Program-made: the position numbers and the translations under genes
Notes under the pieces: generated by a model
What the model saw: the letters and a program-made list of their open reading frames with translations, nothing else
Database searches by the model: none
What the model was told of the DNA's origin: nothing
Part shown: piece after piece, positions 16,283 through 24,708 of the stretch
Position numbering within the stretch: position 1 is the stretch's first letter
How the letters are laid out: every line of letters begins with the position of its first letter
NCBI GenBank assembly: GCA_963732095.1
Contig: CAVSZA010000017.1
Location: 107,607-171,606 of the forward strand
Length of the DNA stretch: 64,000 bases
Source: AP-15 sp963732095
GTDB taxonomy: Bacteria; Pseudomonadota; Alphaproteobacteria; ATCC43930; CGMCC-115725
Direction: 5' to 3'

Positions 16283-17149
16283 TCAGTAACCCCGCAGGAA
16301 CGCGAGGACCTGCGCGGTCCATTCGGCCGGCTTCTCGAAGGGCGGCCAGTGGCCGCAATTGTTGAGCAGCACGACGCGCGAGTCGGCGATGTGGTTGAGG
16401 ATCGCGATCGAAACCTCGAATGGCACCATCCGGTCGTAGCGCCCGTGGAGCAAGAGGACCGGCGCCTGGATGCCGGCGAGGTCGGGTGTGTAGTCGTGCG
16501 GCAGGCTCACCGATTGCCGGCGCGCCTCGATGAACTCTGGTGACCAGGTGTGCGCGCGGTGGATGTAGTCCACCAATTCGTCGGTCACCAGGCTCTCGTC
16601 GTCGATGTGCACGGCGAGGTAGCGCTGGATGTTCTCGCGGCTCGGGTCGTCGAGGGCCTGGCGGGTGGCGCGGCTGCCCTCCGAGGGGCGATTGGCCATC
16701 AGGTAGCGATCCCCGCCGGTGCCGATATGCGAGCCGCCCATGACGAACTTGCGGACCCGCTCGGGGTAGGTGATGGCCGCCACCATCGCCGACTGCCCGC
16801 CCTGCGAGTTGCCGACCCAGTATGCCCGCTGGATGCCGAGGGCGTCGAGCAACGCGACCGCGGTGCGCGCCTGAACCGCGTGCACCCCCTCGCGGTAGAC
16901 GATCGGGCCGGTCTTCGAAAAGTTCGGCAGGTCCATCAGAATGCAGCGGAAGTGCTGCGAAACTGCCGCGACCGTCTTGTGAAACGTGATCCACGCGGTG
17001 GTGCCGGGACCATAAGAGTGGAGGAACAGTATCGGCTCGCCCTCACCCAAATCGTGGTAGTGCACATTCATGCCCCCTGGCATGCCGCCCACCGCGATGG
17101 TCTTGCTGGTGCCCGCCTCGGTGAGGCCATTCGACGCGATGAACGGCAT
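16283..17149 (-). CDS. Alpha/beta-hydrolase, meta-cleavage-product hydrolase-like
   Basis: A 288-residue cytoplasmic hydrolase. The nucleophile elbow is GNSQGG, the oxyanion region LFLHSYGPGT, the acid lies in LLLHGRYDRMVP, and the catalytic His in NNCGHWPPFEKP. The shape and the HSYGPG loop recall enzymes that split C-C bonds of ring-cleavage products (BphD/MhpC type), but related esterases look similar. The ATG at 17149 has GGAAGA upstream; a TTG at 17161 would add four residues. Immediately upstream on the same strand lie a DUF6295 gene and a dienelactone hydrolase gene, which suggests a small aromatic-degradation operon. Its 3' third is duplicated at 12.8-13.1 kb. Confidence 0.85.
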   Translation of the reverse strand: MPFIASNGLTEAGTSKTIAVGGMPGGMNVHYHDLGEGEPILFLHSYGPGTTAWITFHKTVAAVSQHFRCILMDLPNFSKTGPIVYREGVHAVQARTAVALLDALGIQRAYWVGNSQGGQSAMVAAITYPERVRKFVMGGSHIGTGGDRYLMANRPSEGSRATRQALDDPSRENIQRYLAVHIDDESLVTDELVDYIHRAHTWSPEFIEARRQSVSLPHDYTPDLAGIQAPVLLLHGRYDRMVPFEVSIAILNHIADSRVVLLNNCGHWPPFEKPAEWTAQVLAFLRGY

Positions 17150-17170
17150 GTCTTCTTCCAACGCCGGGGG

Positions 17171-17452
17171 TCAGCGGCGATATCGCAAACGCGCGCTTTC
17201 CTCGATCTCGGCGGCCTCGATCGCCCTGGCGAGCGCGCCGCTCAGCTCCTTGGCCGACTGCAATGTGAGCTCGACTGCGACCCGCGCGCCAGGCCCGAGC
17301 GCGGCGTTCACGAAATCTATTGTAATGGCCTCTTCCAAGAGCGCGTGGTGCGGGTGGTCGTAGGACACCACCGAATGGGTCAGATCAAACCACCCGTCAC
17401 CGCCCTTGCCGGCGCCGTCGGCGCCGACGACCTCGACGATCGAGGTGCACAT
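17171..17452 (-). CDS. DUF6295 family protein
   Basis: A 93-residue soluble protein that starts MCTSIVEVVGADGAGKGG and contains SYDHPHHALLEEAITIDFVN and GPGARVAVELT, matching the short family DUF6295. Function is unknown. It lies between the dienelactone hydrolase (7 bp upstream) and the alpha/beta-hydrolase, all on the minus strand and tightly packed, so it is probably co-transcribed and may act in the same pathway. The His-rich HPHHA segment could bind metal or a cofactor; that is a guess. Confidence 0.75.
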   Translation of the reverse strand: MCTSIVEVVGADGAGKGGDGWFDLTHSVVSYDHPHHALLEEAITIDFVNAALGPGARVAVELTLQSAKELSGALARAIEAAEIEESARLRYRR

Positions 17453-17459
17453 TTGGGCG

Positions 17460-18206
17460 TTATTTGGCCAAGTGCTTGCCAAAAAACGAGAACACCTTTT
17501 GCCAGCCGTCCAGCGCCTGCTCGATGCGGTACATCGGCCGGTCGTAGTAGAAGAAGCCGTGCCCGGCGCCGTCGTAGCGGTGAAACTCGTACTGTTTGCC
17601 GTGCTTCTTGAGTTCTGCCTCGTGCTGGTCAACCTGCTCCGGGGTCGGGGCGCGATCCTCGTTGCCGAAGAGCCCCAGCAGAGGGCAGGAAAGGTTTCTC
17701 GTAAACTCGATCGGCGGGGTCGGCTGCTTCGGGTTCAGCTCCTCCTTGCTCATCACCACACGGCCGCCCCAAAGGTCGGCAGCGGCGTCTATGCTTTTGG
17801 TGTGGCAAGCAAACAGGAAGGTTTGCCGCCCGCCGGAGCAGGTGCCGATCACCCCGACCTTGCCGTTGAGCCAGGGCTGGGCGCGCAGCCATTGGACCGC
17901 GCCCTCTGTGTCGCCGATGACTTGCGCATCGGGAACGCCGCCCTCGGCGCGCACCTTGGCGGCGACGTCGTCGGCTTTGCCTTCGCCGGCGCGGTGATAG
18001 AGGTTATGGCTGATCGCCGCATAGCCGTGATGCGCGAACTTGCGGGTCGCCTCGCGGTACCACTCGTCCCAGCCGGGCGCATGATGGAGGAGCACCATGC
18101 CCGGAAACGGGCCCGCACCCAACGGCCGCGCAACATAGGCCGAGATCGGCTCGTTCTTGTCGCCGTTGATCGCAATCGTTTCTGCAATCATTCCTTCATA
18201 GGCCAT
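17460..18206 (-). CDS. Dienelactone hydrolase family protein
   Basis: A 248-residue alpha/beta-hydrolase of the DLH family. The nucleophile is Cys in GTCSGGRQ, the acid lies in FGNEDRAPTPEQ, and the His in YDGAGHGFF. Classical DLH opens the lactone ring in chlorocatechol or protoanemonin breakdown; many family members act on other esters. The ATG at 18206 has AGGGGAG upstream. It is the first gene of a three-gene minus-strand unit. A close paralogue is encoded at 42.3-43.1 kb; the two share long identical stretches such as KKHGK.YEFHRYDGAGH. Confidence 0.9.
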   Translation of the reverse strand: MAYEGMIAETIAINGDKNEPISAYVARPLGAGPFPGMVLLHHAPGWDEWYREATRKFAHHGYAAISHNLYHRAGEGKADDVAAKVRAEGGVPDAQVIGDTEGAVQWLRAQPWLNGKVGVIGTCSGGRQTFLFACHTKSIDAAADLWGGRVVMSKEELNPKQPTPPIEFTRNLSCPLLGLFGNEDRAPTPEQVDQHEAELKKHGKQYEFHRYDGAGHGFFYYDRPMYRIEQALDGWQKVFSFFGKHLAK

Positions 18207-18413
18207 GGTCGCTCCCCTTTCCCGTTACAGATAGGCCGCCCGATCGGCGACCGTTCGAGCCATAATGGTTAGCCCAGACGCAGGCCGAGGTCCATCCCCC
18301 AGCTACGAACCGGCCGCAGACCGATAGGGTGCAGACGCAACGCGACCGTTGATCTAGACCATTGGGTAGTCTAAATTATGGATCAGGATTCGGCCTCCCC
18401 TGGGAGGAAAGGA

Positions 18414-18665
18414 ATGCAAATATCCGTCACCGATGCCAAGGGGCAGCTGACCGAACTGGTTCGTCGAGCCGAAAAGGGCGACGAGATCATCCTGACCCGC
18501 CATGGTCACGCCGCGGTTCGGCTGGTTCCGGTCAAGGCGCCAGTGGACAGGAAATCCCGCAGGGCACTGATCGAAGAGATACAAGCTTCCGCCAAACCGA
18601 GCCCCGGGCCAAGCGCTGCCCGAAGCCAGGATTTCCTTTACGGCGATGACGGCCTGCCGAAATGA
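18414..18665 (+). CDS. Type II antitoxin, Phd/YefM family
   Basis: An 83-residue DNA-binding antitoxin. It opens MQISVTDAKGQLTELVRRAEKGDEI, with the IILTRHGHAAVRLVP strand that is diagnostic of Phd/YefM, and has a disordered basic C-terminus that would bind the toxin. The ATG at 18414 has GGAGG 6 bases upstream, so the earlier in-frame ATG at 18378 is not needed. Its stop overlaps the toxin start (ATGA at 18662-18665), the usual arrangement for coupled translation. It should autoregulate the pair. Confidence 0.92.
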   Translation: MQISVTDAKGQLTELVRRAEKGDEIILTRHGHAAVRLVPVKAPVDRKSRRALIEEIQASAKPSPGPSAARSQDFLYGDDGLPK

Positions 18666-19045
18666 TCGCCGTCGACACCTCGGCATTGATGGCGATTGCG
18701 CTCAAGGAACCGGAGGCTGACGCCTGCAAGGCCGCTTTGGCAGCCGAGGACGAAATCCTGATTTCGGCAGGCACCGTGGCCGAGGCGCTGATTGTATCGG
18801 CGCGCCGGAACGTTGACACGGAGGTGGGGAGGATCATCGACCGACTCGGGTTTGAGATCGTGACCGTGACGCCGGCCTCCGCGCGACGTATTGCCGAGGC
18901 TTATCAACGATGGGGACGAGGCCAGCACCCAGCGGCTCTGAATTTTGGCGATTGCTTCGCCTATGAAGTGGCGAAGGAGCATGCGTGCCAGCTGCTCTAC
19001 GTCGGCGATGATTTTGTGAAGACCGATATCGAGGGCGTTCTTTGA
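18662..19045 (+). CDS. vapC: VapC-type PIN-domain toxin (ribonuclease)
   Basis: A 127-residue PIN nuclease. Asp5 lies in IAVDTSALMAI, a conserved Glu in VAEALIV, and two further Asp in NFGDCFAYEVA and YVGDDFVKTD; together these form the Mg-binding catalytic site. VapC toxins cleave tRNA or rRNA when freed from their antitoxin. It overlaps the Phd/YefM-type antitoxin gene by 4 bases. The pair sits between the aromatic-hydrolase operon and a flavin monooxygenase gene at the right edge of the accessory region. Confidence 0.92.
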   Translation: MIAVDTSALMAIALKEPEADACKAALAAEDEILISAGTVAEALIVSARRNVDTEVGRIIDRLGFEIVTVTPASARRIAEAYQRWGRGQHPAALNFGDCFAYEVAKEHACQLLYVGDDFVKTDIEGVL

Positions 19046-19114
19046 TCGTGCCCCCTATTCCTTGCCTTTCAGGGCAAAGGCTAGGGGGCTAATTCGGTCC
19101 AGAAAGGCGTTGCT

Positions 19115-20194
19115 ATGCCTGTGGAGATGATCGGCTGGATCGCGCCGCGGGTCTCGTCGGAGCTGATCCCGCCGTCCGGGCCGCCTTTTGACGCCGGCGT
19201 GATTGCCGAGACGGCGCGCATTCACGAGCGGGCCGGCTTCGACCGCGTGCTGATCGGCTATTTCTCGGATGCGCCTGACGGGTTCTTGGTCGGAGCACAC
19301 GCCGCCTCGGTGACCAAGCGGCTGAATTTCCTGCTGGCGCATCGGCCGGGGTTCGTGGCGCCGCCGGTCGCCGCGCGCAAGCTGGCGACCTTGGATCAGC
19401 TGAGCGATGGCCGCCTGGCGGCGCACATCATTGCCGGCGGCAGCGACGCCGATCAGGCCAAAGACGGCGACTGGACCGATCATGAGGCCCGCTATCGCCG
19501 CTCGGCAGAGTACCTCTCCGTTCTGCGCCGAACCTGGACCGAGCCGGCGCCGTTCGATCACGCGGGCGAGTTCTACCGGACCCGCGGGACCTATTCGGAA
19601 ATCCGCTGCCGGCAGCGGCCGCACATCCCGATCTACGGCGGCGGCGGTTCTGACGCAGCGATCCGGGCGTTGGCCCCGCATGTCGACGTCTTCATGCTGT
19701 GGGGTGAGCCGCTTAAGGACACGGCGAAGTTCATGGATCGGGTGCGAGAGGAGGCGGCACTCTCCGGCCGCAGCCCGACCTTCAGTCTCTCGACGCGCCC
19801 GATCCTGGCGGCAACGGAGGGCGCAGCCTGGGACCGGGCTAAAGCGATCCTCGACCGGGTCCTGCTCAATCGCAACGGCGCTCCCGCACCACAGCGCCAG
19901 AACGCCGGCTCGAAGCGCCTCCTTCAGGTCGCCGCCGAAGCCGAGGTGCACGACACATGCTTATGGACACCGCTCGCCACCGCGACTGGCGCGCAAGGGA
20001 ACTCGACAGCCCTGGTCGGCACGCCCGAGACGGTCGCGAAGGCGCTGCTCGAATACTACAAACTGGGCGCCACCAGCCTCTTGATCCGCGGCTACGATCC
20101 CCGCCCGGACGCTATCCAGTATGGCGAGGAACTGATCCCGCGGGTCCGCCAGCTGGTGGCGGACTGTGACACCGCGGCCAGCGCCGCAGCCTGA
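19115..20194 (+). CDS. LLM-class flavin-dependent monooxygenase, alkanesulfonate monooxygenase-like
   Basis: A 359-residue TIM-barrel monooxygenase that uses reduced flavin. SsuD-type features include WIAPR near the start, HRPGFVAPPVAARKLATLDQ, GRLAAHIIAGGSDADQ, and a long C-terminal stretch with TALVGTPETVAKALLEYYKLG. SsuD releases sulfite from alkanesulfonates during sulfur starvation; the actual substrate here is not known. No ssuE or ABC transporter genes lie next to it. It starts 69 bp after vapC, with a modest AAAGG ribosome site. Confidence 0.88.
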   Translation: MPVEMIGWIAPRVSSELIPPSGPPFDAGVIAETARIHERAGFDRVLIGYFSDAPDGFLVGAHAASVTKRLNFLLAHRPGFVAPPVAARKLATLDQLSDGRLAAHIIAGGSDADQAKDGDWTDHEARYRRSAEYLSVLRRTWTEPAPFDHAGEFYRTRGTYSEIRCRQRPHIPIYGGGGSDAAIRALAPHVDVFMLWGEPLKDTAKFMDRVREEAALSGRSPTFSLSTRPILAATEGAAWDRAKAILDRVLLNRNGAPAPQRQNAGSKRLLQVAAEAEVHDTCLWTPLATATGAQGNSTALVGTPETVAKALLEYYKLGATSLLIRGYDPRPDAIQYGEELIPRVRQLVADCDTAASAAA

Positions 20195-20441
20195 AAATCC
20201 GCGCAACCCGCCTCGGCTGCAGCGCGGAGTTGACCGCTCTGATGTTGCGCTGCATCATAACAAAACCGGGCGATATCGTTGAGAACCTTGCCGCCCGTGC
20301 TGCGTAAGCGAAAAAGCGCGAACAGGTCGAAGGGGATCAGCAGCAGAAACGCTTGAAGGCGGTTTTGAGGTCGGCGGCCATGCAGTCGCAGGTCGCCGCT
20401 GACGGCAGATGTGCAGGTGCGCAACCGGGGAGATGTCTGCT

Positions 20442-22043
20442 ATGGCCGAAACCACCGAACTGCTCCAGGGCGTTGCCGTTCTCGGAGCCCTGAAGGCAGG
20501 CTACGACAGGGTGCTGACGGCGGACGCGATCGCCTTCGTTGCGGACCTCGAACGCAAATTCGGTCCGGAGCGGCGTCGCCTTCTCGCGCGTCGTGCCGAG
20601 ATCCAGCGCCGGCTCGATACCGGTTGGAAACCCGATTTTCCGCCTGAGACCAAGGCGGTGCGCGAAGGCGATTGGCGGGTGGCGCCGGTCCCGCGCGACC
20701 TTCAGGACCGCCGCATCGAAATCACCGGACCGACCGACCGCAAGATGGTGATCAACGCCCTCAATTGCGGGGCCGATGTCTATATGGCCGATTTCGAGGA
20801 TGCGACGACGCCTAGCTGGGACAATCTGATCGAGGGCCAGGCGAACCTCATCGACGCGGTGCACCAAAGCATCACGTTCGACGATCCGGAAACCGGTCGC
20901 CGCTACGCGCTGAACGACAAGACCGCAGTGCTATTCGTGCGCCCGCGCGGTTGGCACCTTCCGGAAAAGCATGTCCTCGTCGACGGCGAGCCAATATCGG
21001 GGGCGCTGTTCGATTTCGGCCTGTTCTTCTTCCACAACGCCGAGGAGCTGACGGCGCGCGGCACCGGACCGTATTTCTATCTGCCCAAGATCGAGAGCCA
21101 TCTCGAGGCGCGGCTGTGGAACGAGGTTTTCCTCTACGCCCAGTCGCAGCTCGGTCTGCCGAAGGGCGCCATTCGTGCAACGGTGCTGATCGAGACAATC
21201 ATGGCCGCCTTCGAGATGGACGAGATCCTCTGGGAATTGCGCGACCATTCGGCCGGCCTCAATTGCGGCCGCTGGGATTACATCTACAGCTTCATCAAGA
21301 AATTCGCCGAAGACCCGGCTTGCGTGATGCCGGACCGCGCGCAAGTCATGATGACCAGCCACTTCCTGCGCAGCTACAGCCTGTTGCTGATCAAGACCTG
21401 CCACCACCGCGAGGTTCATGCAATGGGCGGGATGGCCGCGCAGATCCCGATCCGCGACGACCCCGCGGCAAACGAGGCGGCAATGGAGAAGGTGCGCGCC
21501 GACAAGCTGCGCGAGGCCGGCGACGGGCACGACGGCACTTGGGTCGCTCATCCGGGTCTTGTGCCTATTGCGAAAGAGATTTTCGACCGCGAGATGCCGC
21601 AGCCCAACCAGATCGCCCGCAAGCGCCAGGACGTCCACGTCACCGCATCGGATCTTCTAGCAGTGCCCGACGGTACGATCACCGAAGCCGGGCTCAGACA
21701 AAACCTGAACGTCGGGATCGGCTATATCGAAGCTTGGCTGCGCGGCACCGGCTGCGTGCCGCTCTACAATCTGATGGAGGACGCCGCCACCGCCGAAATC
21801 AGCCGCGCCCAAATCTGGCAGTGGATCCGCCACCGCGCCAAGCTCGATGACGGGCGAATTGTCGACGCGGCGCTCTGCAGTGTGATGCTCGACGAGGAGC
21901 TTGCAAAGCTGCGCGAAGCCGCCGCAGACGGCGGCCGCTACGACGACGCGGCCAACCTCTTCCGCCAGCTGGTCGAAGCGCCGACCTTCCCTGAATTCCT
22001 CACTCTGCCGGCCTACCACCTGATCACGGAGAACCTCGCTTAG
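20442..22043 (+). CDS. aceB: Malate synthase A
   Basis: Condenses glyoxylate with acetyl-CoA to malate in the glyoxylate shunt, so that C2 units (including those from PHA or fatty acids) can feed growth. The 533-residue length is normal for form A. Motifs include NCGADVYMADFEDATTPSWDN, FVRPRGWHLPE, LPKIESHLEARLWN, the active-site region CGRWDYIYSFIKKF, and NVGIGYIEAWLRGTGCVP near the C-terminus. ATG 20442 was chosen since GGGGAG lies 9 bases upstream; ATGs at 20409 and 20433 are also in frame. Isocitrate lyase is not in the window. Confidence 0.95.
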   Translation: MAETTELLQGVAVLGALKAGYDRVLTADAIAFVADLERKFGPERRRLLARRAEIQRRLDTGWKPDFPPETKAVREGDWRVAPVPRDLQDRRIEITGPTDRKMVINALNCGADVYMADFEDATTPSWDNLIEGQANLIDAVHQSITFDDPETGRRYALNDKTAVLFVRPRGWHLPEKHVLVDGEPISGALFDFGLFFFHNAEELTARGTGPYFYLPKIESHLEARLWNEVFLYAQSQLGLPKGAIRATVLIETIMAAFEMDEILWELRDHSAGLNCGRWDYIYSFIKKFAEDPACVMPDRAQVMMTSHFLRSYSLLLIKTCHHREVHAMGGMAAQIPIRDDPAANEAAMEKVRADKLREAGDGHDGTWVAHPGLVPIAKEIFDREMPQPNQIARKRQDVHVTASDLLAVPDGTITEAGLRQNLNVGIGYIEAWLRGTGCVPLYNLMEDAATAEISRAQIWQWIRHRAKLDDGRIVDAALCSVMLDEELAKLREAAADGGRYDDAANLFRQLVEAPTFPEFLTLPAYHLITENLA

Positions 22044-22045
22044 GC

Positions 22046-22699
22046 TCAGAACTCCATATCGAGTTCTTCGAGCTCCTCGGGTTCGAGCAGCGCGGCCGAG
22101 CGCCATTCGACCATGTCCGGCAGTGCCATGATGCGCTCGCAATAATCGGCGCATTGACGGTCGAGCTGCACGTCATAGGTCAAGAAGCGCGTGACGACAG
22201 GCGCGTACATCGCGTCGGCCATCGACAACTTCCCGAACAGATAGGGACCGTGGTGAGCCGCGAAACACTCGTGCCAGATCGCCGTGATGCGGTCGATGTC
22301 CGCTTGCGCTCCAGACCATATTTTGAAGCCGGGGCGGTGGGCTTTGAGGTTCATCGGCAGCGCCGATCGCAGATTGGTAAACCCCGAATGCATTTCGCCG
22401 CAAATCGAGCGGCAGCGGGCGCGGGCGGCGCGGTCCGCCGGCAGCAGCCCCGCTTTCGGCTTCACTTCGTTGAGATACTCGGCGATCGCCAGGGTGTCCC
22501 AGATTTTGGCGCCCTTGTGGGTCAGGCAGGGGACGAGGATCGATGGTGAGAGCAGCAGCAGCTCCGCACGGTTCGCCGGATCGTCGGGCGGCACCACCTC
22601 TTCGGCGAAATCCAGACCTGCCATTCTGCACAGGAGCCAGCCGCGAAGCGACCAGGAGGAATAGTTCTTGCTACTGATCGTGAGAATGGTCCCGGTCAT
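22046..22699 (-). CDS. Glutathione S-transferase family protein
   Basis: A 217-residue two-domain GST. The thioredoxin-like N-terminal domain has SKNYSSWSLRGWLL (Ser as likely catalytic residue), PSILVPCL with the cis-Pro and IWDTLAIAEYL for glutathione binding; the helical C-terminal domain has PYLFGKLSMADAMYAPVVTR. The double Ser and the SIAD-like motif place it near the zeta/beta-like bacterial GSTs. The ATG at 22699 has GGAGGAAA upstream. It is convergent with aceB, with a 2-bp gap between stops. Confidence 0.9.
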   Translation of the reverse strand: MTGTILTISSKNYSSWSLRGWLLCRMAGLDFAEEVVPPDDPANRAELLLLSPSILVPCLTHKGAKIWDTLAIAEYLNEVKPKAGLLPADRAARARCRSICGEMHSGFTNLRSALPMNLKAHRPGFKIWSGAQADIDRITAIWHECFAAHHGPYLFGKLSMADAMYAPVVTRFLTYDVQLDRQCADYCERIMALPDMVEWRSAALLEPEELEELDMEF

Positions 22700-22775
22700 C
22701 GGTTTCCTCCTTTACTCCGCATTCATGCAGCCTCCATGCCAGCCTCGGACCCTCGCAGCAGGTCGGTGACACGCA

Positions 22776-23993
22776 ATGATCTATCAGAACTTTCAGGCTT
22801 ACTCCGACATGGCTGGACCGGTGCGTGCTTTTGCCGACCTGGCTGCAGGCGCGCTTGGGCATCCGCTCCCTGGAATGCCGTGCAATGGGCTCCATCGGGC
22901 TGCGGCGGCCATTTGCGAGCTCGTGGCCCGCTCAAGGCTGAGCCACCAACGGCCCGCCTTTGGAATTGATACTGTCGATATTGGCGGCCGGCTCGCCGCG
23001 GTCCGCGAGACCGCGGTTCATCGCACACCCTTCTGCACCCTGTTGCATCTTGAAAAAGACGTAGCGGCGGCGCAACCCCGAGTGCTCCTGGTGGCGCCGA
23101 TGTCGGGGCATTTCGCGACGTTGTTGCGCAGCACTGCGCAGACGCTTCTCGCCGACCATGATGTCTATATCACCGACTGGCACAACGCGCGCGACATCGG
23201 CTTGCGGCATGGCGAGTTCGGCTTCGACGAGTTTATCGATCACGTCATCACCTTTTTGCAGGTGCTTGGCCCCGGCGTGCATGTCGTCGGGGTGTGCCAG
23301 CCCTGCGTCGCGGTGCTCGCCGCGGTCGCGATTATGGCCGAAGACTCCGATCCGGCGCAGCCGCGCAGCATGACCTTGATGGCCGGCCCGATCGATGCGC
23401 GGGTCAACTCGACCGAGGTCAACCGCCTGGCTACGAGCCGGCCGATCGAATGGTTCGAGCGCAACCTGATTGGCATCGTGCCGTTGCGCTATGCGGGCGC
23501 CTTGCGCCGCGTCTACCCCGGGTTTGTGCAGCTTGCTGCTTTTGTGAGCATGAACCTGGACCGCCACATAAAAGCGCAGATCGATCTGTTTTGCTACCTC
23601 GCCAACGGCGAAGACGAAAAGGCGGCGGCGATCCGCGCGTTCTACGATGAATACTGCGCGGTCATGGATTTACCGGCCGAATTCTACCTTCAGACCGTGC
23701 GCACTGTGTTTCAGGAGCACTCGCTGCCGCTCGGCAAGTTCGAATGGCGCGGCCGGCGTGTCGATGCGGGCGCCATCCGACACACTGCGCTCTTCACCGT
23801 CGAAGGCGAGCGCGACGATATTTGCGGCGTCGGCCAGACATTGGCTGCGCAAGAAATGTGCAGCGGCCTCAGGCCCTATATGAAGCGTCACCATGTTCAG
23901 ACCGGCGTCGGCCATTATGGCGTCTTCGCCGGGCGGCGTTGGAGCAACTACATCTATCCGATCCTGCGGAACGTCATTTACGCCAGCGATTGA
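22776..23993 (+). CDS. phaZ: Intracellular polyhydroxyalkanoate depolymerase
   Basis: Breaks down stored PHA granules in the cytoplasm. The 405-residue protein matches the PhaZ1 family: it starts MIYQNFQAYSDM, has VAPMSGHFATLLR, YITDWHNARDIGL, a nucleophilic Cys174 in GVCQPCVAVLA (a Cys variant of the lipase box, as in known intracellular depolymerases), LMAGPIDARVNSTEVN, the acid in VEGERDDICG and His in VGHYGVFAGRRW. It is divergent from the GST gene. Its partner synthase phaC is 18 kb away. Confidence 0.93.
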   Translation: MIYQNFQAYSDMAGPVRAFADLAAGALGHPLPGMPCNGLHRAAAAICELVARSRLSHQRPAFGIDTVDIGGRLAAVRETAVHRTPFCTLLHLEKDVAAAQPRVLLVAPMSGHFATLLRSTAQTLLADHDVYITDWHNARDIGLRHGEFGFDEFIDHVITFLQVLGPGVHVVGVCQPCVAVLAAVAIMAEDSDPAQPRSMTLMAGPIDARVNSTEVNRLATSRPIEWFERNLIGIVPLRYAGALRRVYPGFVQLAAFVSMNLDRHIKAQIDLFCYLANGEDEKAAAIRAFYDEYCAVMDLPAEFYLQTVRTVFQEHSLPLGKFEWRGRRVDAGAIRHTALFTVEGERDDICGVGQTLAAQEMCSGLRPYMKRHHVQTGVGHYGVFAGRRWSNYIYPILRNVIYASD

Positions 23994-24005
23994 CGGCCAA
24001 CCCGC

Positions 24006-24440
24006 TCAGCGACCCGCAGCGGGCGGCGCAGCCACGGCGAGCGCCGGCGGCGTGATCTCAGTCGTGGCGAAATCGCCCGGCATAATGATCTCCATGAATT
24101 CCATATCGTCAGACCAGTCGTAGAGACTGTGAACGATTCCCGGACGCTGGTGGACGCAGTCGCCCGCCTCGACCAACGTATCGACGCCGTCATAGTCGAA
24201 CCGGGCCCAGCCGCGGACCATGTAGACGACATGAACATCGGCGGTGTGAAAATGGAAGCCGGTGCCGCCCTTTGCCTCGGCGCTCTTGCGCGCGGCACGC
24301 ACCAGTTGCACCAAAACTTTGCCGTTGGTGGCCGCGGTGACCCCGGTGTCCCGGTAGACGAAGAACGAACGTAGGCCGCCGTCGCTGTAGCGGGCCTCGG
24401 GGGAATTTGCCTTCCGGTGACTGAATGTCGTTTTGCCCAT
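24006..24440 (-). CDS. Cupin-domain protein
   Basis: A 144-residue single-domain cupin. GTGFHFHTADVHVVYMVRG supplies the first metal motif (three His and possibly a later residue) and GIVHSLYDWSDDMEFMEI the second. It lacks other domains. Such proteins can be small dioxygenases, isomerases or sensors; no substrate can be assigned. The ATG at 24440 was preferred because GAGG lies 9 bases upstream; in-frame ATGs at 24446 and 24473 are alternatives. It is convergent with phaZ. Confidence 0.82.
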   Translation of the reverse strand: MGKTTFSHRKANSPEARYSDGGLRSFFVYRDTGVTAATNGKVLVQLVRAARKSAEAKGGTGFHFHTADVHVVYMVRGWARFDYDGVDTLVEAGDCVHQRPGIVHSLYDWSDDMEFMEIIMPGDFATTEITPPALAVAAPPAAGR

Positions 24441-24708
24441 GTGCATTCGCCTCACGAAGTTCGGCGTCGCCACCCTGCAATTTATCTGCCGTGATTATCG
24501 GCCGAACCTTTTGCAATGCAACACACAAATTACGTAGAGTTCTCATTAGGCTTACAGATGTTATGGATGCACTGCACTAAAAAAAGGGCAGACGCGACCT
24601 CGCCACCTGTACGCTCAACGCTGTGAGGCGAGAGCGAAGGAATGGCACATCGGCGTCGGTCCTGACCAATCGCATCTGCATCGCTTTGACGCGTCGAGCG
24701 CGCAAGGG

